A DNA stretch of 64,000 bases from Dichomitus squalens LYAD-421 SS1 (lineage: Eukaryota; Basidiomycota; Agaricomycetes; Polyporales; Polyporaceae), in the NCBI RefSeq assembly GCF_000275845.1, contig NW_006766974.1, positions 22,219 through 86,218 of the forward strand, read 5' to 3'. The stretch's first letter is position 1, and each line of letters starts with the position of its first letter. Shown here in pieces: positions 54,930-64,000 of this stretch. The notes under the pieces are model-generated. The model ran no database searches and was not told the origin of the DNA. It saw only the letters and a program-made list of their open reading frames with translations. Made by a program: the position numbers and the translations under genes.

Positions 54930-55190
54930 TGAGAAAGCGAAGGAGAACGCAGAATGACATCGAAATGGTGTCCCACCCCTGGTAAGGAAAAGCACGTCCT
55001 CGTCGTGTCCGACGTTCCCGAGGATAGCGTGCGCTCCAGCTGGGGCGGATGATCTCCGTCTGGGACCTGCGGTAGACTCCTGCGAGAAAGAAGGCTATGT
55101 CGCAGGGGGACAATAGTGCGAGTCCGGAATGAGTTGAGAGATTGAGAAGACGCAAGCGCAAATTTATGGGCCTCGGGCAAAGGAAGCGCT
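54930..55190 (-). repeat. Dispersed repeat B (inverted partner of 29.82-30.09 kb)
   Basis: Read on the minus strand it contains CATAAATTTGCGCTTGCG, GGACTCGCACTATTGTCCCC, GCAGGAGTCTACCGCAGG, GGGAACGTCGGACACG and TTACCAGGGGTGGGACACC, in the order seen in repeat A. It encodes an open frame with AGVYRRSQTEIIRPSW that I cannot assign. It has the same relation to the TVP38 relic as repeat A has to TVP38-2. Confidence 0.75.
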
Positions 55191-56368
55191 GGTGGCACGT
55201 GTTAGCCTGGCCCGTGCGGCGGTATAAGCTGTCGTGTCGGTCCTCCCAACTTGCGGTCCTCCCGTCCTTGCAACGATGTCCTGCTCTGTAGCACAATCAC
55301 GCTTTTTTAGGCAGTCCAGTTCGAAAGCTATCTCAACGAAAGCAGCCCGGCATTCGGTATTGAGATGCACACCGCATCGCCGGTCTTCACTCCGACATCG
55401 CCGCGGCACTATAAATATACTCGTCATTTTAGCCAGTCATACGGAATGTTTTCTGAGAAACTTACCGCAGAAGAGTCTTGTTGAAGCTCGACCCCAGAGA
55501 CATTCTGACGTGCCGGAAGGCAAGGAGTCATACTTGGATCACCCGGTGACCCATGCTCAACATCTGGTTGTGCGACCCTTGTAGAATCTATAACGTGATC
55601 TACAGCACACTATCGAGTTCGCAGTCGTATACGACTACCAAGTTTGCATCACGCCATCGACCCATGCTCTGCAACGCCAGGTGCGCGCCGGGAAAGAGAG
55701 AAGGCCCACACAATCGGTGAGGGCTTGCAGATACCACAAGTTGCCACTATGGAAGGCAAATCGACTACCTCCACCATCACCATTTGCGAAGGACAGCCTG
55801 CCACAGCGTCGGATCCCTACGTCAACATGCATCACATCACCATTGTCGCATAATCTTGTACGATCTAGAGGGGCTCCTCCCGAGCGACTTCATTTTTTAA
55901 AAACATTTCCTTCCGTTAGTTCCAATGACTGCAGTAGTATTCGCTGCGATTGGGAACCAACCTGCGGGACACGGTTCGCGCAGCTCATGCGCCCTTACTC
56001 GATGGCGCAGGTCGCGCGCCACGGTGTAGTGCTATCGGAAGGACAACGTGCGCGCCAAGATCCCGACGTAGGCGTGTTTGTCTTGGACGTGAACTGCTGC
56101 CCGAGGCTCTGAAAAAGGGCGCGCGGGGATTTGTGCTCGACATCAAGACCGAGGTTTCAAGCACCGTGCACGCGAAGTAGGGATGTCATGGCGCTCCCCG
56201 TGTTCTGAATGGACGCAAGATATACTCTTCTTTGTCTGTTGTGCTATCATATAATCAAACTGGATCCGCAAGCTCTAATGTTACTGAACAATAGCGATCG
56301 TCGACATTGGTGGTGGGATACTCTCTATTACGGTACCCTAAATTCTTTTGGACGAGGTCGTATCCGGA
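55191..56368. other. About 1.2 kb without an assignable gene
   Basis: A frame ending at 56180 contains EALKKGARGFVLDIKTEVSS, which reads like protein, but no start, splice partner or family could be found. The rest shows nothing. Confidence 0.4.
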
Positions 56369-58171
56369 TTATTCGCCGGACTTCACGATGACGGGCCCGT
56401 CGACCAGCACTCGCAGACCACTGATAGTGGTCCGAGAGATAGAGCGACCGAGTCCCGACTCTTTGAGCGGGGGCAGATTGATCTCTAAATAGGAGAGACG
56501 GTTTCGGTACGGAGTCGCACGTCGCGCAAGGACCTCTCGCAGGCCAGAGCACCGGTCTCCTGAAACAACATCCTCGAACTCTGTAGACGCCTCCTTTGGA
56601 GAGACTGGGTTTCGCAGACGGACAACGAGCCTTGCCAGAGAAGGACAAATGGTATTCATTGGTCGCTCTGTTCGGCTCGACTGGATCGGTCGCAGCAGAT
56701 CCAGCGTATAGTCCACGTACGGCCCGCTCACGTCGAGGTCCTCCAGCTGCGGGAATGCGCGGAAGTCTAGGGGAACGCCGCTCTCTTCGAGGCTGAGCAC
56801 CAGACGTGTGACCCGCGCGTGATCGCGGAAGACATCGATCAAACCATCCGGAGAGAAGGTGCACTTGTCCATGCGGAGACGTTCGAGGTCGGCAGCGTAG
56901 CATCGGATGAAGTAGAAGTTTCGGTAGGAATCGGGAGTGTTAGTGTCAACGAGTTGCGCCTGTTCGATGTGCACGCAATCGACGGCTCCCACAATCGCGC
57001 GAAGCTTTGCATCATCCTCTTGCGGGAGGAGCTCGGAGATATTAGGATCGTAGGACGACGAGCTGTTGACGAGATGGATGCGGGTGGTGACCGGGAAGAG
57101 GAGCAAGGTCATCAACTGGACAATCTCCTGAGCAAAATTGTTTTCGATGCGAAGGTAACGCAAAAGAGGGAATGTCGCAGGAGCAAAAGTCCGGGATGGA
57201 ATCTGGGCAGCGAAATCCCATGGCATGACTTCTAATGTCTCTAGAGCGTCATGATCCACGAGAGCACGGAGCGTCTCGATCCATTCGTGGTATGGCTGTT
57301 TGATGTGGTCAGGTACCACCAGCTCCCACCACTGTAGCTTCACATGTCTGAAGAGGATATCGGAGAAGTGTCCGAGGATACTAGGGGGACAGGTCAACCG
57401 AGTGAGTGAGGGGAGATGGTCAGCGGACAACATGGAAGGCTTGCTCCATCCCGTGCACTCGTACGGATCGTAAAACCAGGCCCACCGACTATAGTTGTTT
57501 GGGTCAGAGCATTCGTCCAATCCCCGCCTTGTGACCAATACCTGAATGCATAGGTCCCGTAGACGCGGCATTCCCGAACGAAGCGCAGGCCATAGCCCGT
57601 CGGGTAGATCGTCCTCGTTTGCGGCGACCTGCAGCAACACCAGCCGGTCAAAGTACAAGGTCAATGACTCGACACAAAGGGGGAACGACCAGAAGCGAAG
57701 ACTGATGCCACGAGGATTATGTTTGGCGCGCGAGAGGAGGGCCTTCAAATATGGCGGGATGGCCTGTGACACGTCGAACTCTTCGCTTTCCAATGCGCCT
57801 GCCCAGAATCGAGCGCTAGGGAGAAGATTGTCGCGCCATCGACGGCAGACGTGGGAGAGATGCAGGCGAGCGCGGTTGTCCCACCTTCGTTCAAAGATCT
57901 GCTCGAGGATTTCGGTGGGGAGTCGATGAATGGGGGTGGCAACATTGTATATGGAAAGAAGCACGAAGGCGAGCCTGCGGTACTCGTCCACCTTGGCTAT
58001 GGTCCAAGCATGGACGTCCGATGCAGTGGCAAGCCCAGCGAGGACATTCCGATCCGTAACGGGCAAGTGTTCAGCGATGGCTGGGAAGGGGATCTTGTTC
58101 CATACACTCATCATCGCGGTTTGTCTGGCTCTGACTTGGTCTAGAACGTGACTTGTATCAGTAGAGGCCAT
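56369..58171 (-). CDS. F-box protein with leucine-rich tail (single exon)
   Basis: 600 codons without an intron, unusual in this intron-dense window. A lead helix (residues about 50-80, ATPIHRLPTEILEQIFERRW) begins the F-box: IHRLPTEILEQIFE, followed by ARLHLSHVCRRWRDNLLPSA. The rest has irregular leucine-rich repeats (MPRLRDLCIQVLV, LPSLTRLTCPPSIL, ALETLEVMPWDFA, FPLLRYLRIENNF, FPQLEDLDVSGPY, CPSLARLVVRLRN). Such proteins serve as substrate receptors of SCF (Skp1-Cullin1-F-box) ubiquitin ligases; they form very large families in agaricomycetes. The substrate is unknown. The start is the ATG at 58171. Intact. Confidence 0.9.
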   Translation of the reverse strand: MASTDTSHVLDQVRARQTAMMSVWNKIPFPAIAEHLPVTDRNVLAGLATASDVHAWTIAKVDEYRRLAFVLLSIYNVATPIHRLPTEILEQIFERRWDNRARLHLSHVCRRWRDNLLPSARFWAGALESEEFDVSQAIPPYLKALLSRAKHNPRGISLRFWSFPLCVESLTLYFDRLVLLQVAANEDDLPDGLWPALRSGMPRLRDLCIQVLVTRRGLDECSDPNNYSRWAWFYDPYECTGWSKPSMLSADHLPSLTRLTCPPSILGHFSDILFRHVKLQWWELVVPDHIKQPYHEWIETLRALVDHDALETLEVMPWDFAAQIPSRTFAPATFPLLRYLRIENNFAQEIVQLMTLLLFPVTTRIHLVNSSSSYDPNISELLPQEDDAKLRAIVGAVDCVHIEQAQLVDTNTPDSYRNFYFIRCYAADLERLRMDKCTFSPDGLIDVFRDHARVTRLVLSLEESGVPLDFRAFPQLEDLDVSGPYVDYTLDLLRPIQSSRTERPMNTICPSLARLVVRLRNPVSPKEASTEFEDVVSGDRCSGLREVLARRATPYRNRLSYLEINLPPLKESGLGRSISRTTISGLRVLVDGPVIVKSGE

Positions 58172-58888
58172 GAGATAGTCGCAAGATGGGATACTTGCGT
58201 CGGCGTATGACGCTAGACACTAGCACTGGTATATCGTGATGGTTAGGAGGCCACAGCTGCCAGCAAGTTGAACAGTACTGTGTGGCACACGGCCAGTCAT
58301 CAGCCCGGTACGGGCGCCAGACGTCCACAACGGGTCTGCAAGCGACCCGCGCCGCTACAAATCACAAACTACCGCGTCCGCGCATTCGTACATCGCTTCG
58401 GCTGTCTAGATTTTGTAGCTGATTATCGAGGGACAACACTTCGCGAACGTTATTGGCTTACAAAACCTTGACGTCCTCTGCGAATCGCCCTTCCGGTAAA
58501 TATCGCACATAGCAATGTGATTGTGGAATGCATCCTACTCGGTACAGATACTTCACCGGCTTGAGGTTTTTTAGGGGACGGCTGCATCGTCCAGACGCCG
58601 GATGGGAGAAAGAAGTTCGAGCTTAAAAGCTTGAGAGACGAGGGCAGACGAAGCAATGGTGCAAAACTACTTGAAGGGGCACTCACATTCCCCTCAAAGA
58701 GGAAGATGCGCATTGTATATGTGCCACGTACCAGGACGCTGACAGGCCACTTCCCTCGTTTCCCATATGGATGTAGTCGAGACGAAGATGCAAGCATTGG
58801 ACTTGTTTCACGCTGACGCACGGCATGTTCAAGTTACATAGTCCAATTAAGAAGGTCTACATGTTCATCGGAAACGGGTGCAGCGAGT
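58172..58888. other. Spacer between the F-box gene and ATP20
   Basis: Promoter side of the F-box gene and 3' side of ATP20. No further coding sequence recognised. Confidence 0.4.
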
Positions 58889-59617
58889 CTATTGGATGTT
58901 GTACCCGATGAGACTTCTCCGGCCAATGATTTCTCCAACCTGGGCAGGACCCTTCAGCACACTTCTTCCACAAACGCGGGGATGCCAACTCACCTTGAAG
59001 ATACCGTATGCCTCAAGGGCATAGATACCAACCTTGGCCAGGTCACCTGAGCGCAGGAGCTCGCGGTAGAACTGGAGATTGGTCGCGCGAGACCATAGTG
59101 ACGCGTATACGGACTGGAACGCGGAGAGGGGAGGAGGCTGGAGGCGCTCAGCGATGTAGACCTGCTTGAGGACTTCCCGGAAGACGGCGAAGTTGTACGC
59201 CAGAGGTTCACGGTAAGCTACAGAAACATTGACGAAGTGTCAACTCCTAGCTCGTACACGACGTATGAAATGAAATGTGCCCTCTCGACATATTCTGCGC
59301 GCAATTGCTTCAAGCTGGTACACTTGAAGCCAGCACACAGGAAAATGCGAAGATGATGCGAGAATAGACTTCCACGTACAGCCAAGCAGAGTACCCGCCC
59401 TCTCTCCAACAGGACCAAGGAACCTCTTTCCAGTCTCCAACGCCTGTCCCAAACCCTTCTGGACGGACGAAAGGGCGTCCTGGGCCTTTTTCTGGAGCTC
59501 CTCCGTGCTTGGGGTCGACGAGGCGAAGCGCTGTTGCTGGTGCAAAGGAGGGTGGGACTGAGGGGCGCGACGAGGGCGTATGGCCTGCGCCAGGCGGGCG
59601 GCAAATGGGCGCACCAT
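58889..59617 (-). CDS. ATP20: Mitochondrial F1Fo-ATP synthase subunit g
   Basis: Exons 59617-59380, 59217-58994 and 58939-58889 give 170 residues. The N-terminus MVRPFAARLAQAIRPRRAPQ is basic and hydroxylated-residue rich, as in a mitochondrial presequence. The subunit g core follows: ALSSVQKGLGQALETGKRFL, YREPLAYNFAVFREVLKQVY, and the C-terminal GDLAKVGIYALEAYGIFK with GEIIGRRSLIGYN. It contains a conserved membrane glycine region (GIYALEAYGIFKVGEIIGRR). Subunit g sits in the Fo membrane sector and supports dimerisation of ATP synthase, which shapes cristae. The last exon of 17 codons was placed by its match to the family end. Intact, single copy. Confidence 0.92.
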
Positions 59618-60004
59618 GGTAAAGAGGGCGCGAAGACGAGGGAGGTTGGAGGTCGCTGTTGGGAATGACGGGGCCGTCGGCCAGGACAGTGACGACCTCT
59701 CCCGACGTCGTTTTACCACGCTCGGCTGCTCCCGGATCCCACATACCTCAGGTTAGGGTTGCCTTGTCCTTGCACATTCCGTCTATCTCAGCCCTGAACA
59801 ACCGTTCACAGCTATTTAGGAGAACATATATTGCCATTATCAGCATTCAAGAACTCCTCTGCCTCTTATGCCTCAATAATCCTGCGGAGACGCGTGTTAG
59901 TGACAGGCATATTGTGAACTTCGGGAAGCCCTATAGTTTCAGAAAATGGAGAGATAGGCGCTATCAACGTTCCTGGACCGAGCAGACTTCCTACTTCGAC
60001 CACC

Positions 60005-60710
<706 letters not shown>

Positions 60711-62530
60711 AGAGTTAAATCTTGTGAGCGGGGGATGCTACGTCTTGTGATCGGCGTTGGTTGCCGCAAGCTGATGAGTGATCTGCCTCATAGATACAGC
60801 GAGAAGTCTGCCTTTTGTACACCAAGTTTATACAACGTCTCGTCTGTCCCCGCGTATGTTTGCTACTCTTGTGCCGTTGGCTCCAACGTCCATGGGGGTA
60901 TTATGGTGCAGCAAATCTCACCTCACGACTCACGACGGACAGGTTAGCGTTTATTGCATCTATTGAATATCATACTGCGTAGACTGAGCCCAATCGTTCC
61001 ACCTAATGGAGGCGTAATCATGCGATGTGCCCTCTGAGGGCGTATCCAGCTCCATGTGCTTCGCTGTCATTCCTTGTCCTCGCATACCGCAAAGTGTTCT
61101 CGGCATGGACATCGTTTTGGCGGGCCTACATTCGCCGCACTGTCGGCCGTCAGCGGTCCACCGCCGCCCCTCTATGCCAATGCTCAAACTTAGTTCAGCA
61201 TGTCTCGACCGACACAGACTTCCTGACATGAGTATTACGGTAGGCTTGCTTGACGATCATCTCTTGGATGATTTTGGTTGTTGGCCCACGAACGCTTTTC
61301 CGCTACGTTGAGACACATGGGACATAGGTCAGTACCTCAATCATCGGTTATGTCACTATCCTTTCCTTAATTCTAACTTGACGAGTTGCAGCACACACCT
61401 GTTGGACCCCTACGACTCCATCCGACCGAGTATGTTTCGAAGTGTGTTGCGACCTCGGACAACGCTGTTGAGCTGCCATCTCTGCTCTGCAGAGGAGCAC
61501 GCGAAGAAGGGCGTAAGCATGGCCCAGATCTCGGCGGCCTGAATCAAGAACAAGCCCGGGGTCACAGCGCCCATCATTGAGACGATGAGCCTGCAGAATT
61601 TCCGAGAAGACATCCTTTGTAGGTTCTGTTCTTTCGCGCATGCGTCGTATTGGCAAGATTTGTATATTATGGGGGCTGAGCTGATCACTTCCATGCAGGT
61701 GGTTCAACGTACAACTCACGTACCAGCCGCTGAGGTTCCTAGGCCATGACTAACACCTCGATGTTACTCGATCAGAATTGCGATGTTGGCGGATGTTATC
61801 TAAGGCCAAAATGTTGCAAATTTTACACATAAGCTCCTGCCGGGCTCGTGTGAATGCGCCGTTTGCTAAATAGGTAGATTTTGTTCTCCCCTCTTCCATA
61901 GTATGGAGATCGGCAATAACGACACCTTGCTTTGACTACCAATTCAGCACTGAGAAGCTCCCGGGTTCCATGCTCGGTATGACAGTCGTGATCCTCAGTG
62001 GCCGGCGTTTCCCATGCCCGGTGTTCGGTTACACTGCGTCGATCTCCGCCACCAGTGAGCCGCCTCCCATGGAGATTACCAAGACTTTGAAGGAATACGG
62101 CTAATGCACAATGGAAGATCCCATTGTTAACTTGGACGTACGCCCGGTTGCCTTGTGGCACTCGGACATGTACCGACAGCGTCTAATACGACGTTATGCT
62201 TATTTCCTCCAGCAGCCCGGCGGCGCTCCAGAAAGGTTTGGCTCCTGCTAGGACTACCGTTCCGGACCGCCGCGATTGACAGATTCCTTCTCTTCACAGT
62301 GTTGGGACACTGAAAAACGCCTGTGATCCTTCTATCTACATCGTCTAAGGAACTGTCCGTATATTTCACTTCACATGGTCGACAATAACTCACAAGCGAT
62401 GTCAGCCGTGGTACAGAGACCCGGCCTCGACGGACAAGCCTCCTCCAATTCACTAATGCCGGATGATCCAAGTCCGGCTGAACCTCCAGCAACTACAAAG
62501 CCGACGGAAGATATCGCGCATAATCTGCTT
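60711..62530. other. 1.8 kb without a recognisable gene
   Basis: Short frames in all directions, none with a family motif or a linked splice partner. Confidence 0.45.
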
Positions 62531-62539
62531 CAATGCGAA

Positions 62540-63641
62540 CTGTAACATTGCCTGGAGGACGGTAACTTGACGATCATCGCTAGCGACGTCGAGTTTTGCA
62601 TCTACAAGGGACCGTTAGTAGCCAATTGACCCGTCTTCACCATCTTCACGGACATGCTCTCCTTACCTCAGCCGGAGCCGGAAGGGACATGAAGCTCACA
62701 GTGGACATGTGGTACCAAGCCTGCTGTCGTGCATGGGTCTGACTCATCGAAAGACCTCAGGCGCATGTCCTGCGCCGTGCTCCCTGGGGAGATGCCACGG
62801 TGCGTTCAGCCTATCCTTATTCTCTTTTGTATAGACTGGTGTCATACTGTTCTCCAGCGTGGCTCTAGACGATTTGTCCTCCAATTCAGTATCTGCGTGC
62901 GTCGGGCTTGGGCATAAGTACGAGATCAATTACGTCGTTCGGCGCGGGGGCAATGACTTGAAGAAGTTCTTCGTTGAGAACCTCGACATGTGTGCGCGGG
63001 TTGATCCTCCCCGCCCGCCTGCCTTCAAGGGATCCATTCCATCGGTGCGATGAACATCGTCCGCATGACAAGTACTGAAGTCCCCTTCCCACCGCCCTGA
63101 TGGGCTGCTGCATTTTCAGGTCAGCCGAACTCGTTCACGGCTTCGCGCACGAGGACGGCAAACCCGAGAAGCTCTCCCCAAAGGACATCGGTCGGTGTTC
63201 CTTGGGACGGGCGAATCTCATGCAGGCGAACACCCTGGCTACCCTTCGGCGTCTTTGCCCAGATGCTCTCCGAGGGTTGCACGGGGCGCGACGTCCGTGT
63301 GCCGGTGTTCCTGAAGCTCCTGACGAGCTGAGGGATCATGAGAGGGTGGTCTGCACGTTGGACCGGTTCAAGTACTGGTCGGACCACATCGACGGGAGAG
63401 ACGACGACCGGAGGATATGCGCATGACAGGAGAGGGAAAACAACAGCTTCGCGAGATATGGAAGAAAGTGTCAAAGTTGACGGGCGTCGTGGTCGAGGGG
63501 TGGGCTGCTGATCCTGCACCCGCCGGAGATATTCTGCCTGCGGTAGACGGTGGAGCTCAAGTGGGTCTGTCTGGATTCGTCGTGCTCGCATGGCGAGACT
63601 CATCAGAACTCCCCAGGCATGAGGTGTATGGCAGCGGGTAG
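62540..63641 (+). pseudogene. BTB/POZ-type gene N, heavily decayed
   Basis: Family pieces occur in order. LEDGNLTIIASDVEFCIYKG matches the BTB start; an in-frame stop follows, then IFTDMLSLPQPEPEG. Further on come VGLGHKYEINYVV with LKKFFVENLDMCARVD, then SAELVHGFAHEDGKPEKLSP with KDIGRC, and finally QLREIWKKVSKLTGVVV, matching the (F/W)EKLPGLVGV end. At least one stop and several frame changes separate them, and the terminal CxxC is not found. The most eroded of the long copies. Confidence 0.75.
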
Positions 63642-64000
63642 TATCCCGTCGTGTTTGGCAGTATATCCTGCGTCCTCAATCTTGAACAGGTCACGAACGG
63701 CATGTTTGTACCGACAATTACCGGTCCTTTCTAGCTCACAATTCACTGCGCTATAAGAAAAGGGCGCTCCTGCGGTCGAAAGACCTATCGCAATACTGGG
63801 ATGGCGCGAGAGTGACGCTGTGCACGAGTCCACGATCGCGTGCTTTATTTCGGAGAAGATGCAATGTGACGCGGTGCTGAATCTCCGGCATTTCCTTGTC
63901 CTTCTCTTCACTATATTGTTCTCCGGACAGCACTCTTCTCGACCCTGAATCTTCTGCGAAATGCAATGTCTGCAAATACGGAGATGCTCCATCGCCGGAC

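Noticed and set aside
55950..56180. Frame ending in EALKKGARGFVLDIKTEVSS as the 3' exon of a gene
   Set aside because: Protein-like, but no start, intron partner or family could be found; left as unassigned.
58450..58821. 123-codon minus-strand frame between the F-box gene and ATP20
   Set aside because: No motif, poor codon pattern and no splice partners.
63603..63992. Minus-strand frame at the window end with KHAVRDLFKIEDAGY and ILPAAIHL, resembling BTB-family pieces
   Set aside because: Similarity is short and out of order for the family, and the frame runs off the window; not enough to call.

Overview
The window looks like nuclear DNA of a mushroom-forming basidiomycete (Agaricomycetes, perhaps a polypore; the order is inference). 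Genes are split by many 50-80 bp GT-AG introns, codon use is GC-rich, and the recognisable genes are fungal: a hexose transporter, TVP38-type membrane proteins, PHO88, SLM1, ATP synthase subunit g, cytidine deaminase and an F-box protein. Exon coordinates were worked out by eye from splice sites, reading-frame continuity and comparison between paralogs inside the window. No database search was possible.

Layout. 1-2001 holds most of a sugar transporter (+), cut by the window edge. 3.1-6.1 kb has two BTB/POZ-type genes (-), the first broken by a 5-bp duplication. 6.9-17.0 kb is a tandem triplication (-) of an 11-exon DHA2-type MFS transporter: two intact copies and one decaying. Between the copies lie scraps of the 3' end of the neighbouring TVP38 gene (17.9-20.2 kb), which mark the duplicated unit. 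21-22 kb encodes a secreted protein made of two near-identical cysteine domains. A tRNA-Glu(CUC) sits at 23.6 kb. 23.9-31.7 kb is a run of BTB-type genes and relics (C to H). 32.1-37.9 kb holds two more TVP38 paralogs, separated by a BTB relic and a 453-bp MITE with TA target duplication. 38-43 kb is nearly gene-free; it has an F-box/LRR-like relic and an 889-bp non-autonomous hAT-like element with perfect 17-bp TIRs and an 8-bp target duplication. 43.2-44.8 kb has a small hypothetical gene and PHO88. 45.5-51.1 kb is a second BTB cluster: one pseudogene, two intact genes and two solo C-terminal pieces. 51.3-60.7 kb is mostly single-copy: SLM1, a TVP38 relic, an F-box gene, ATP20 and cytidine deaminase. 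The end (62.5-63.6 kb) is one more BTB pseudogene.

The dominant theme is birth and death of genes. About fifteen loci of one BTB-like family occupy 64 kb: seven look translatable and eight are broken or partial. All nine copies whose splice site can be read share one phase-2 intron just after the BTB domain, and most end in a CxxC motif. Around them the MFS and TVP38 genes have also been copied, with frameshifts, splice-site loss and intron gain visible at base level. The core genes PHO88, SLM1, ATP20 and the deaminase are single copy here and intact.
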